Assembly (NCBI GenBank): GCA_000023725.1
Contig: CP001673.1
Coordinates: forward strand, 2,242,342-2,306,341
Source: Flavobacteriaceae bacterium 3519-10
GTDB taxonomy: Bacteria > Bacteroidota > Bacteroidia > Flavobacteriales > Weeksellaceae
Direction of reading: 5' to 3'
DNA: 64,000 nt
The notes below the pieces were generated by a model. The model saw only the letters and a list, made by a program, of their open reading frames with translations, made no database searches and had not been told where the DNA came from. Numbering within the stretch: position 1 is the first letter of the stretch; the number at the start of each line of letters is the position of its first letter. Below are positions 53,422-61,673 of this stretch, piece after piece. A program made the translations under genes and the position numbers.

Positions 53422-53868
53422 AAAAAAGAATCGCATCTTACGATGCGATCCAAAACACAAATGATGAAAAAAAATTTATGTCTCAAATAAAAGTTTGCAC
53501 CCTTATTTAAGACGGTGTAAAAGTAGAACAAATCTTTGTGTTGACCAAATAAAATCCACCTGTTAGCCATAAATACTTAACTCTGGCGTGGCTTAGCTAA
53601 CGGATTTATCGGTAAGCAATAGTTGAAACCAATTAGGATAGTTTAAAATTAATTCAACATTTGTGACGATATTTTATCAATCCCGCAATATCAAATCGAA
53701 AAGGATAATTATGATATTTATCAGTATTGCGAAAAAAGTTCTCAATAGTTCTCGTATTCAATGCATTGTATCTCATAAAACGTTCATGATATAGAAAATA
53801 GGTGCGGAGCCAATTCCATCAGAGAAAACAGCGTGGATCGTATAGAAATATCATTTCGTCAATAGCTT
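53422..53868. other. 447-base region without an intact gene
   Basis: It contains the hairpin at 53428-53451 and an open but startless minus-strand stretch at 53654-53818 (55 codons, with MRYNALNTRTIENFF and KYHNYPFRFDIAGL) which may be a gene fragment. Base composition is lower in G+C than in the flanks. Nothing else is evident. Confidence 0.5.
53428..53451 (-). terminator. Hairpin terminator oriented for the minus strand
   Basis: ATCGCATC / GATGCGAT stem with TTAC loop. Only the minus strand has a T run (eight), although no intact minus-strand gene ends here. Confidence 0.6.
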
Positions 53869-54116
53869 TCAGTTTAAACCGAGGCACTCTTTCCACTCGC
53901 GACCCACGCCTGACTTCAAATATCTTTCTCTGTACATCGCCTCGCTTTAGTCCGGAAAAACTCAACATGCACCTCTTCCCACGGCTGAAATTTTACGGTG
54001 AAACCTTTGGCAACCAAATAATTATGCGATCGGAATCTGTTGATCAAATCGGAAGTGTATCCAACGTACTTCATTTCAAAGCGCCGCGAGTATAATATGT
54101 AAACTACAAATTCCAT
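53869..54116 (-). pseudogene. Frameshifted GIY-YIG nuclease-domain gene
   Basis: From ATG at 54116 the minus strand reads MEFVVYILYSRRFEMKYVGY and then TSDLINRFRSHNYLVAKGFT, the GIY-YIG core of the short UPF0213/YhbQ type. Frame 1 ends early at 53916 after CTEKDI. Shifting by one base at about 53939-53945 (a G missing in AAAGCGAGGCGATG) restores EAMYRERYLKSGVGREW and a stop at 53869, the normal family end, for a total of about 82 residues. Either the gene is inactive or the read has a single-base error. Confidence 0.8.
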
Positions 54117-54122
54117 AAAAAC

Positions 54123-54155
54123 AAAAAAAATCCCAGCGATATGCCGGGATTTTTT
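54123..54155 (-). terminator. Terminator after tRNA-Met
   Basis: AAAATCCCGGC / GCTGGGATTTT stem (one mismatch) with T8 on the minus strand, directly after the tRNA 3' end. Confidence 0.8.
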
Positions 54156-54156
54156 G

Positions 54157-54230
54157 TAGCGAAGACGGGAATTGAACCCGTGACCTCAGGGTTATGAATC
54201 CTGCGCTCTAACCAACTGAGCTACCTCGCC
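54157..54230 (-). tRNA. tRNA-Met (anticodon CAT)
   Basis: The minus strand folds into a complete cloverleaf: acceptor GGCGAGG / CTTCGCT with two G-U pairs, D arm GCTCAGTTGGTTAGAGC, anticodon loop TTCATAA, and T arm ACGGGTTCAATTCCCGT. The anticodon CAT plus a G1-U72-type acceptor suggests an elongator Met tRNA rather than the initiator (or a tRNA-Ile with lysidine). CCA is not encoded. Confidence 0.93.
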
Positions 54231-54276
54231 GATTAAGGTGGTGCAAAGATAAAAATATTTTAGAACGCTGCAAAAG

Positions 54277-55557
54277 TTAATTCAGTTTTAAATAAGAAAT
54301 TACATCTGAAGCATGGCTCGGCTTCGCAATAATCTTGTTCGCACCATCTAAAACGAAATAAGTCGGGGTGGCATGAACATTATATTTCTCGGCAGAAGTG
54401 CTGTACCAGCCTTTCAACTCCGCATCGTTAATCCATGGCAAACTTTTTACCTTATTTCCGTACGCAACTTTGTCGCTGTCTAACGAAAAAGCGATGATTT
54501 CGATGTTTTTCGACTTCATTGTACTATACTTTTCAATCAGTTTAGGCAGGTCGGCCTCGCAATGAGAGCAGGTAGATGCCCAAAACACAATTACTTTTCT
54601 GTCAGATTTCACGTCGTAAACAGATTTGGCGGTGGTGTTGGTGGGCTGTGTAAAGACATGATTGGCAAAAGAAGCACCAATTTCGGTGTTTTTATTTATT
54701 TCAATAGTTCGGCTTAGACGGTCATTAATTGTGCACTTTAGGTTTTTAGCTTCGGTGAGGTATTTGTCTTTTAAATCCGTCATTTCGTAAATATCAAAAA
54801 TTTCAATGAGTTCCGACATCACGGTCTGCCCCCGCGGCGTTTCGGTATTTACGGCTTTGAGCAACTTATCTACATCAGCGACAAGGTTTGTACTTGGGCC
54901 AACATTCAGATACGAAACCAGTACGGGCCGCATCAGCGAGGACGTTTCAAGCATATCACCGGAGTTGCTCAAAAAGTGTATAATTTCGTCGTGAGTGAGT
55001 GTTTTTGAAGGTTTTTTTTCCACATACTTTGCGTAGTTCGTCTGGTAATAATTCACGAATGGATGTGCCGCTACATTCAACTGGCCAGCGGACAGACGGT
55101 TGATCTCCGAATTTAGCGCTTTTCTGAAATCTGTGTTTTCCTGATAATAATCTTTAATCTGATGCAGTGCCGGCAGAATGTATTCCTTTTTCTGCTGTGC
55201 GTCCTGCATGCTGTTCATCACGGCATTGCTTGGGTCTAAATACTGGATATTGGCTATTTTACCATTGATTGACTCAAATTTCAATTTCACATCTTTATTT
55301 TCGGAGATAAAATTCACGGACGTGTTACTCTCCGGAAAATAGAGCTTCATCATTCCGGTATAGGGCTTATCCACATTGATCTGCCATGCATTTCCCTTAC
55401 GCTCGGCCTTGCTGTGCAGCATGTCTTTAGACCCACTTAACGTGTACAGATATACTTCCTTTGGTGTGAAAGACGGAGCAGTTTCGATATTTATCTTGAA
55501 TTGTGCTGAGAGATTTGTCAGTACAAGTAAACAGGTAGTTACAATTACTTTTTTCAT
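54277..55557 (-). CDS. Secreted TlpA-like thioredoxin-fold protein
   Basis: A 426-residue envelope protein. Signal peptide (about 1-19, LSAQ), a 270-residue N-terminal beta/alpha region typical of Bacteroidetes DUF4369-like sequences, and a C-terminal thioredoxin-fold domain with FWASTCSHCEADLPKLIEKY (C-S-H-C, about 325-340) and cis-Pro THPTYFVLDG. Thiol reductant or disulfide exchange in the periplasm is likely. Single gene between tRNA-Met and the terminator at 55568. Confidence 0.88.
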   Translation of the reverse strand: MKKVIVTTCLLVLTNLSAQFKINIETAPSFTPKEVYLYTLSGSKDMLHSKAERKGNAWQINVDKPYTGMMKLYFPESNTSVNFISENKDVKLKFESINGKIANIQYLDPSNAVMNSMQDAQQKKEYILPALHQIKDYYQENTDFRKALNSEINRLSAGQLNVAAHPFVNYYQTNYAKYVEKKPSKTLTHDEIIHFLSNSGDMLETSSLMRPVLVSYLNVGPSTNLVADVDKLLKAVNTETPRGQTVMSELIEIFDIYEMTDLKDKYLTEAKNLKCTINDRLSRTIEINKNTEIGASFANHVFTQPTNTTAKSVYDVKSDRKVIVFWASTCSHCEADLPKLIEKYSTMKSKNIEIIAFSLDSDKVAYGNKVKSLPWINDAELKGWYSTSAEKYNVHATPTYFVLDGANKIIAKPSHASDVISYLKLN

Positions 55558-55567
55558 ACCGTAAATA

Positions 55568-55598
55568 TAAAAAAACTCACCGGATTGTGCGGTGAGTT
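55568..55598 (-). terminator. Terminator after the Pro/Gly-rich gene unit
   Basis: AACTCACCG / CGGTGAGTT perfect stem with a T run on the minus strand, 20 bases past the stop at 55620. Confidence 0.85.
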
Positions 55599-55619
55599 AA
55601 ATATTGCAGAACAGGCGTT

Positions 55620-55832
55620 TTATATTAAGTTCTTCTGAACTTTGCGCTGATAATACGCGATTAACGCCAGCGCGACTATAGCCAGAACATAAACATACAT
55701 ATCGACAGGCGATGCAGGAGCACCCGGGCCAACACCTCCGCCACCTCCCGGAGGAAGAGGCGGCTCTTCTGCTCTGAGAAATAAACCTGCCCCAAGGAAC
55801 AAAATGAATATAATTTTATTGTAAAGTTTCAT
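55620..55832 (-). CDS. Pro/Gly-rich mini membrane protein
   Basis: A 70-residue protein with three parts: signal peptide (about 1-21), a short Pro/Gly linker (PPLPPGGGGGVGPGAPASPVD, about 24-44), and one membrane helix (MYVYVLAIVALALIAYY, about 45-61) with a basic QRKVQKNL tail. The layout is that of a cleaved, C-terminally anchored envelope peptide. It starts 17 bases after the large type IX secreted protein gene and shares its promoter. Such mini-proteins follow secreted proteins in other flavobacteria; function unknown. Confidence 0.75.
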   Translation of the reverse strand: MKLYNKIIFILFLGAGLFLRAEEPPLPPGGGGGVGPGAPASPVDMYVYVLAIVALALIAYYQRKVQKNLI

Positions 55833-55849
55833 CGTTTGTGTTTTAAGTA

Positions 55850-57850
55850 TTATCGGATAATTTTTGAACTCATCTTTTCGCCTGTTTCAGAAACAGCGGT
55901 AACAAGGTAGGCTGCATCTGCTTTGGAAAGATCCAGCACAAAATCTTCATTGGTTGAAACACCTTTCTGAGCGAGAACTAATTTTCCGCTCATGTCATAC
56001 ACTTTTACGTCTGCTTTATTCCAGTTAGAGTCAAACCGTACGACATAATTATCGGCCATCCTGTTGTAAACGACCATTGTGCGCGAAGGTTTCGCACCAC
56101 CATCAGTCCCTAAAACAATTTCAGGCTTGCCGAAATACAAATTATACTGGTCGCCTGCTACAGGCACCACTTGATTCTGAACGATCTCAGTTAGAGCGCC
56201 GTTTGGTGCTTTAAAATAAAATCCGGTACCAGTTGAAAGGTTATGAATGCCATCCGGCAGAAGCTCCGTATTTTCTCTTATTTCAAATTTCAGCGATTTA
56301 ATATCGTTGCTATACAATGCCAATGGAATGGCTTTTCCAGCGAAATCGGTTTCGTTTGCTTCGTTGATGTAGAGCCAATAAGAATTTGAAAGACTCATAT
56401 CCATGCCGCCGTTTAGCGCATCTTCTTCATACGTACCGATGATGTTGGCACTTCCCAAAACAGACTGTGTTGTTGGCTGCGAAGTATGGCCGGAAATTGC
56501 TGAAGGATAAACCGCGTAATATGTTCGGGAGATCTCTTTGCCCGCGTCGTTCAGCGCCAGAATACCAAGCTGTTTTACGGTTGCTGATGCGCCTTTAGCG
56601 TTTACAGAATAATTGGTACCGTCAGCCCGTGGCGTGTTTTTAAATCTTCTGAGACGATCAAAACTTAAGGTTCTGTCTGTGCCAAGCTCAGCATTGTTAT
56701 TTCTTAATTTAATTACAAAAGTCTGCATCGGCTTGATGATCAGCCCCACATCGCCGACCGGAACTGGTGCGCCGGGAGATCCTGTCATGGTAAAATTTAC
56801 AAATTTTGCCCCTACCGAATAGGTTCCGGCTGTGCTTGAAACCACGCTTCCGGGATCGTAGCGGATCCCCTGAATTGATGAAATTGCATTGTTATCGCCC
56901 GGACTTGCGGTTTCTACAATACCGATCAGGCCAAGATCAAGATTGGTGAGATACGGGTTACCAAATTGGTACATATTCCGTCCAAAAGTAGGTGTAGCCC
57001 AAGGGTTCGACGGGTTCACAAGATAATCCCAGTCATCCTGAAGATAAGAATTATACCGTTCATTATAAGCATTTGTTGCGTTTCCTGTAGGGCCAAAATT
57101 AATACCGTTTGCGGCATTTATTAACTTTTCAGTTACGCCGTTGGTAAACGGAATTCCCTTCAGTGTATAGACCGTTCCGTTTAAAGCAGGGGCATTGGCA
57201 GGCATCGATGCGGGTGGATTTCCAGAGTCAAGACCATTAGAGCCGAGCATGTAATAGGTTGTGCTTTTGGGCGTTGCTGAACTTACATTTAAGTTCTGCG
57301 AAACTACGGTTGCATTGTTCCAGGTAAGCACTTCATTTTTAGAATACCTCGTGTTGGTAAACGTTTTACCTAAGGTCCCAATTGCAGAAGCACTCCCTGA
57401 AAGCGAAGAAATAAGCTTGTTATAAAACGGCAGTGCGATTTGCTGATAAGTTCCGTGCTTTGCAGTACGGTATTCCTTATCTACCACGGCGGTTACATTT
57501 GCACCCTGCGTAAGGCCGTTGATATACAGCTGGCCGTAGGTTGAAGGATTAAGTGCAGCCGAATGGTTTGCTGGATTATTCAGTCTTAAGATAAAGTTGC
57601 CGCCATCTGTCTTGCCGGTAGTTCCGGCAGCATCAAGTGTTCGGAATACATCCGTAGAGTTTCCTTCGATCATCACATTTCCGCGGACATCGTAAACAGC
57701 ATTTCCTTTGGTCTGCAAGCCGCCGCCATGATACACCAGCGTGTTTTCGCCGACGTAGAACACCGCATTAGGGTTCACAGTAAAGGATACTTGTGCGGTC
57801 GCGGAAAAACTAACCGCTATGACCGATAGCATCAGTAGATTTTTTTTCAT
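55850..57850 (-). CDS. Large secreted protein with type IX sorting domain
   Basis: A 666-residue surface protein. Signal peptide to about 19 (TAQ); a beta-rich body with repeated Thr/Asn/Gly segments and no recognised enzyme motif; then a C-terminal sorting domain (about 590-666) of the type A family, visible in VVYNRMADNYVVRFDSNW, KVYDMSGKLVLAQKG and the final MSSKIIR. Export by the type IX system is expected. Its promoter at 57902 is a full consensus. Confidence 0.85.
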   Translation of the reverse strand: MKKNLLMLSVIAVSFSATAQVSFTVNPNAVFYVGENTLVYHGGGLQTKGNAVYDVRGNVMIEGNSTDVFRTLDAAGTTGKTDGGNFILRLNNPANHSAALNPSTYGQLYINGLTQGANVTAVVDKEYRTAKHGTYQQIALPFYNKLISSLSGSASAIGTLGKTFTNTRYSKNEVLTWNNATVVSQNLNVSSATPKSTTYYMLGSNGLDSGNPPASMPANAPALNGTVYTLKGIPFTNGVTEKLINAANGINFGPTGNATNAYNERYNSYLQDDWDYLVNPSNPWATPTFGRNMYQFGNPYLTNLDLGLIGIVETASPGDNNAISSIQGIRYDPGSVVSSTAGTYSVGAKFVNFTMTGSPGAPVPVGDVGLIIKPMQTFVIKLRNNNAELGTDRTLSFDRLRRFKNTPRADGTNYSVNAKGASATVKQLGILALNDAGKEISRTYYAVYPSAISGHTSQPTTQSVLGSANIIGTYEEDALNGGMDMSLSNSYWLYINEANETDFAGKAIPLALYSNDIKSLKFEIRENTELLPDGIHNLSTGTGFYFKAPNGALTEIVQNQVVPVAGDQYNLYFGKPEIVLGTDGGAKPSRTMVVYNRMADNYVVRFDSNWNKADVKVYDMSGKLVLAQKGVSTNEDFVLDLSKADAAYLVTAVSETGEKMSSKIIR

Positions 57851-57901
57851 CGTAATTGTGTTTTGTGTTTGTGTTTTTGCTACCTATAACCGATAACAAC
57901 A

Positions 57902-57930
57902 CAAAGATATTTATTTTCTTAACAACACAA
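57902..57930 (-). promoter_or_regulatory. Promoter of the secreted protein unit
   Basis: Minus-strand TTG (57930-57928), 18 bases, TATCTTTG (57909-57902); leader of about 45 bases to the ATG at 57850. Confidence 0.65.
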
Positions 57931-57948
57931 CGCAATTATCGATAAAAA

Positions 57949-59130
57949 TTAGAACTTCACATTGTCTTTGTTTAAAACCACTTCTTCCTGAGCCTCAATA
58001 TCAAACATGTAATCTTCAAGTACTTTTTCGGTCGTTCCGCGCAGCCCACGAGCGCCCAAACCTTTGTCCATTGTTTCCTCCACAATGGCATCTACAGCTT
58101 CGTCGGTAAACTGTAGCGAAACACCATCCATCTTGAAAAGCTCCACAAATTGGTTGATAATTGAGTTTTTAGGCTCTTTCATTATACGCACCATTGTTTC
58201 CTTCGTAAGTTTTTCGAGATAGGTTACAATCGGGAATCTTCCCAACAGCTCAGGTATAAGGCCAAATTTACGAAGGTCAATTGCGTTAAGCTGACTCAGA
58301 ATATAATCTTCATCTTCGGTTTTGTTGAGTTTTTCAGCACTGAACCCAATCGCCTGTTTGTTCAGGCGGCGCTCGATAATTTCTTTAATGCCATCAAATG
58401 CACCTCCGGCAATAAACAGGATATTCTGGGTGTTCACCTGTATATATTTTTGGTCAGGATGTTTTCGCCCGCCTTGTGGCGGCACATTCACGATACTGCC
58501 TTCAAGCAGTTTCAATAATCCCTGCTGAACGCCTTCACCAGATACGTCACGCGTAATACTCGGGTTATCGGATTTTCTCGCAATTTTATCGATTTCATCA
58601 ATGAAAACAATGCCTTTTTCGGCTTTTTCCACGTCGTAATCAGCAACCATCAGCAAGCGTGATAAGATACTTTCCACATCTTCGCCCACATAACCGGCCT
58701 CGGTGAGGATCGTTGCATCCACAATACAGAAAGGAACGTTCAGTTCGCGCGCGATCGTTTTGGCCAGAAGGGTTTTACCGGTTCCGGTCTCCCCGATCAT
58801 GATGATATTCGATTTTTCTATCTCCACTTCACGGTTCTCGTCCTTGGCATGCAGAAGTCTTTTGTAGTGGTTGTAAACCGCCACTGACAATTGTTTTTTA
58901 GCCTGATCCTGACCAATTACATATTGGTCCAGAAAGGTTTTTATTTCTTTTGGCTTTTTAAGTTCAGCAATACTGTCCGCGGGTGCAAACGATTCTGATG
59001 TATTGTTCTCCTTGATAATTGCATGAGCCTGCTCAATACAGTTTTCGCAGATAAAACCTTCATTTCCGGAAATCAGCACCTGTACTTCATTTCTTTTTTT
59101 TCCGCAGAATGAACATTGGTTGGAATTCAT
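57949..59130 (-). CDS. clpX: ClpX, unfoldase subunit of ClpXP
   Basis: AAA+ unfoldase that delivers proteins to ClpP. The 393-residue protein starts with the zinc-binding domain CSFCGKKRNEVQ...CENC (about 6-32), then Walker A GETGTGKT (about 112-119), Walker B IVFIDEIDK (about 173-181), sensor RRLNKQAIGF with the ClpP-binding IGF loop (about 255-264), and LLGRFPI. No clpP is adjacent in the window. Confidence 0.96.
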   Translation of the reverse strand: MNSNQCSFCGKKRNEVQVLISGNEGFICENCIEQAHAIIKENNTSESFAPADSIAELKKPKEIKTFLDQYVIGQDQAKKQLSVAVYNHYKRLLHAKDENREVEIEKSNIIMIGETGTGKTLLAKTIARELNVPFCIVDATILTEAGYVGEDVESILSRLLMVADYDVEKAEKGIVFIDEIDKIARKSDNPSITRDVSGEGVQQGLLKLLEGSIVNVPPQGGRKHPDQKYIQVNTQNILFIAGGAFDGIKEIIERRLNKQAIGFSAEKLNKTEDEDYILSQLNAIDLRKFGLIPELLGRFPIVTYLEKLTKETMVRIMKEPKNSIINQFVELFKMDGVSLQFTDEAVDAIVEETMDKGLGARGLRGTTEKVLEDYMFDIEAQEEVVLNKDNVKF

Positions 59131-59162
59131 ATGAATAAATAGAGTTTTAAGTGAATTTTGTG

Positions 59163-59194
59163 AAAAAATTTGTCAAAGTGAATTACTTTGACAA
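59163..59194 (-). terminator. Terminator after the HIT gene
   Basis: TTGTCAAAGT / ACTTTGACAA perfect 10-bp stem with a five-base loop and a T run on the minus strand, between HIT and clpX. Confidence 0.85.
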
Positions 59195-59203
59195 AAATTT
59201 AAT

Positions 59204-59593
59204 TTAAGAATTTATAATCACGTCCTGAATTTCGAAATACTCGCTTTCAGTAAGTTGCAGGCGTGGATTTTTAAAATTCATATCTTCCGTTTTGCTGATC
59301 GGAATTAAATGAATGTGCGCATGTGGCACCTCGAGCCCAACTACCGCAACCGCGATCCGTTTATCCGGATAAGCTACTTTCAATTTCTGTGCAACTTCGT
59401 GCGCAAAAGCCCACAGATTTTTAAAATCTTCAGCTTCAAGATCGAAAATAAGGTCAGTTTCCTGTTTTGGAATCACCAAAGTATGGCCTTTCACTAGTGG
59501 CATTGCATCCAAAAAAGCCAGATGTGCTTTGTCTTCCGCAATTTTATAAGACGGTATCTCACCCGCAATTATTTTTGAAAAAACAGAACCCAT
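59204..59593 (-). CDS. HIT-family nucleotide hydrolase/transferase
   Basis: A 129-residue histidine-triad protein. The N-terminal SVFSKIIAGEIPSYKIAEDK and the HIT motif PHAHIHLIP (about 90-98) with the nucleophilic His are clear; GHTLVIPKQE lies before them. Members hydrolyse AMP conjugates such as adenosine-5'-phosphoramidate. It lies 26 bases downstream of greA on the same strand. Confidence 0.93.
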   Translation of the reverse strand: MGSVFSKIIAGEIPSYKIAEDKAHLAFLDAMPLVKGHTLVIPKQETDLIFDLEAEDFKNLWAFAHEVAQKLKVAYPDKRIAVAVVGLEVPHAHIHLIPISKTEDMNFKNPRLQLTESEYFEIQDVIINS

Positions 59594-59619
59594 GATTTTA
59601 TTTTTAACTGAATCAGCAA

Positions 59620-60090
59620 TTACAAAGAAATTTCGAGTACTTCGAATGAAAGTTTGTTACCGTTCGGAAGAACAATATCGGCTTTCTCGCCAACTGTTTT
59701 CCCCAAAAGCCCTTTGGCTATCGGCGTATTTACCGAAATCCTGCCGGATTTAAGGTCACTTTCGTTATCCGGAACCAGCGTAAATTTCTGCTCGGCTTTC
59801 GTATCGTTATTTTTAAGTCGTACCGTCGTCAAAATAGATACTTTGGAGGTATCAAGTTGGGTTTCATCAATCACTTTTGCGTTGATTACGATATCTTTGA
59901 TCTTCGATATTTTCATCTCGAGCATGCCCTGCGCTTCTTTGGCGGCGTCGTATTCTGCGTTTTCAGAAAGATCGCCTTTATCCCGTGCTTCTGCAATTTG
60001 CTGCGTGATTTTTGGGCGCTCAATTGTTTCAAGCTGTTCCAATTCTGCTTTCATTTTATCTAGACCCTCTTTGGTAACGTAACTTGCCAT
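59620..60090 (-). CDS. greA: Transcription elongation factor GreA
   Basis: GreA rescues backtracked RNA polymerase by stimulating transcript cleavage. The 156-residue protein has the N-terminal coiled coil with the acidic tip ARDKGDLSENAEYDAAKEAQG (about 34-54) and the C-terminal FKBP-like domain. The ATG at 60090 is used because the family starts MASYVTKEGLDKMK; the 14 upstream codons are unrelated. Operon with HIT. Confidence 0.95.
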   Translation of the reverse strand: MASYVTKEGLDKMKAELEQLETIERPKITQQIAEARDKGDLSENAEYDAAKEAQGMLEMKISKIKDIVINAKVIDETQLDTSKVSILTTVRLKNNDTKAEQKFTLVPDNESDLKSGRISVNTPIAKGLLGKTVGEKADIVLPNGNKLSFEVLEISL

Positions 60091-60189
60091 ATTTCTTGTG
60101 TTTAATGTTAGTATAAAAAAATAATCCGACATTTGCCGGACAATGATTTCTTTGTAGATTCGTTTTACAAATATATAAATTTATTTCGA

Positions 60190-60639
60190 ATGATGGTGAA
60201 ATTTTCATCCGTACTTTCAGCAATTGTACTCATTTTCAGCCTACTAATTACCTCATCCTGCCGCGAACGCGAAGAGACCGTGCGTTGTTTTCCCGACGTG
60301 CCGATCAGCGTAATTTTAAATCTGAATCTGCCTGCTTATTATAATCTTCAGAATGTAAACGGCTTCATTTATGTGAACGAACAACAATCCGGAACACGCG
60401 GACTTATCATTGTACGCACAACCAACGGTTTCAAAGTGTACGACCGGAACGCACCTCATATCTGCCCGGATACCGACACGACGTTGGAAGTGGCCAGCAA
60501 TACCAAAATTGTGTGTCCGAAAGACGGCGCAGAATGGATACTGATTACCGGCGAACCCATTAAAAACGCTACTATCTCCCCAAAAACCTACCGCCACAGC
60601 TTCGACGCAAACTCCGGAATACTAACCGTTTTCGATTAA
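60190..60639 (+). CDS. Rieske-like lipoprotein with incomplete iron-sulfur site
   Basis: A 149-residue lipoprotein: signal with lipobox TSSC (Cys23 from the first Met), then a domain with ISVILNLNLPAYYNLQNVNG and IVCPKDGAEWILITGEPI. The latter resembles the second Rieske loop of a Bacteroidetes family, but the C-x-H and C-x2-H pairs are not complete (APHICPD, CPKDGAEW), so a 2Fe-2S cluster is doubtful. An adjacent Met at 60193 is an equally good start. The dtd gene follows after 14 bases. Confidence 0.75.
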   Translation: MMVKFSSVLSAIVLIFSLLITSSCREREETVRCFPDVPISVILNLNLPAYYNLQNVNGFIYVNEQQSGTRGLIIVRTTNGFKVYDRNAPHICPDTDTTLEVASNTKIVCPKDGAEWILITGEPIKNATISPKTYRHSFDANSGILTVFD

Positions 60640-60653
60640 TCTCTATAACGTTT

Positions 60654-61103
60654 ATGAAGGTCGTAATCCAAAGAGTTTCTGAAGCCAGGGTAAAAGTTGA
60701 CGAACAAACCGTTGGCCAGATAAACAGCGGTCTAATGCTTCTGATCGGGATTGATGAAGATGATGAAAACACCGATGCAGACTGGCTCGTGCACAAAATC
60801 CTCAATCTCCGGATATTTGGAGACAACGAGGGAAAATTAAACCTTTCAGTCACCGATACAGGCGGCGAAATACTTTGCATCAGCCAGTTTACACTCATCG
60901 CAGATTACAAAAAAGGCAACCGGCCATCTTTCATCGGGGCAGCAAAACCGCCGAAAGCAATTCCACTGTTTGAATATTTTAAAAATAAAATCGCCGGTTC
61001 GGGACTCAAAACCGAAAGCGGGATTTTCGGCGCAGACATGAAGGTATCACTACTTAACGACGGCCCAGTTACTATCGTGATGGATTCGAAAACCAAAATG
61101 TAA
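60654..61103 (+). CDS. dtd: D-aminoacyl-tRNA deacylase
   Basis: Removes D-amino acids mischarged on tRNA. The 149-residue protein has MKVVIQRVSEARVKVD at its start, the SQFTL motif (about 77-81) and the Gly-cisPro motif NDGPVTI (about 137-143). Part of a short plus-strand run with the lipoprotein genes at 60190 and 61155 and the hydrolase. Confidence 0.95.
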   Translation: MKVVIQRVSEARVKVDEQTVGQINSGLMLLIGIDEDDENTDADWLVHKILNLRIFGDNEGKLNLSVTDTGGEILCISQFTLIADYKKGNRPSFIGAAKPPKAIPLFEYFKNKIAGSGLKTESGIFGADMKVSLLNDGPVTIVMDSKTKM

Positions 61104-61154
61104 GCTCTTTTTTTGCGATATTTTTTAAGTACATTTGAAAAACATCCCCCGCAA

Positions 61155-61658
61155 ATGAAATCTCTCTTTTTTGTGCTAATTGCTACCATAATCTGCTCCT
61201 GTACACCGAATGAAAACCCCGCACCCCGCGCAATATCGGCAGAGGCTCAGCGTATTGACTCAATCAACGCAGAACGCAGGAAATGGAACGACAGTATTGC
61301 AATTAAAAATCAGCAAAATATCTTTAAGGATGAGAGCGGAAAACACCGCCTGAAATTTTCTACGGATGGCGTCGCCTTTTCAGGATGGCTTACCTTCATA
61401 AAAAGCGACCGAGATTTCTATAATGTTTCGGGGCTGGCAAAATCGGGTTCAAATACTTTAAATATCCGCGGAACGATAAAGAAAGTTTCTGAAAAACATC
61501 TCAATTTCGACGGTGAAATCATGCAGAATATCAACGGAAATACATTCAAAAGAACCAAAAAATCCACCTTTTTAGATGGAGGAAAAGGAAACTTCTGGCG
61601 ACTTCAGAATAAAATAAATTCCGACGGTTTTGTGGATTATATCGATATTTACTACTAA
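61155..61658 (+). CDS. Hypothetical lipoprotein
   Basis: A 167-residue lipoprotein with signal and lipobox ICSC (Cys15), followed by a polar helix (SAEAQRIDSINAERRKWNDS) and a beta-rich domain (KHRLKFSTDGVAFSGWLTFIK). No family is recognised. The ATG at 61155 is selected over 61113 because it opens the signal peptide. It lies 15 bases ahead of the alpha/beta hydrolase gene. Confidence 0.75.
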   Translation: MKSLFFVLIATIICSCTPNENPAPRAISAEAQRIDSINAERRKWNDSIAIKNQQNIFKDESGKHRLKFSTDGVAFSGWLTFIKSDRDFYNVSGLAKSGSNTLNIRGTIKKVSEKHLNFDGEIMQNINGNTFKRTKKSTFLDGGKGNFWRLQNKINSDGFVDYIDIYY

Positions 61659-61673
61659 ATAAAAACCTGAACT

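Noticed and set aside
53654-53818. 55-codon minus-strand frame with protein-like segments
   Set aside because: No start codon before its middle and no recognised family; listed only as a possible fragment.
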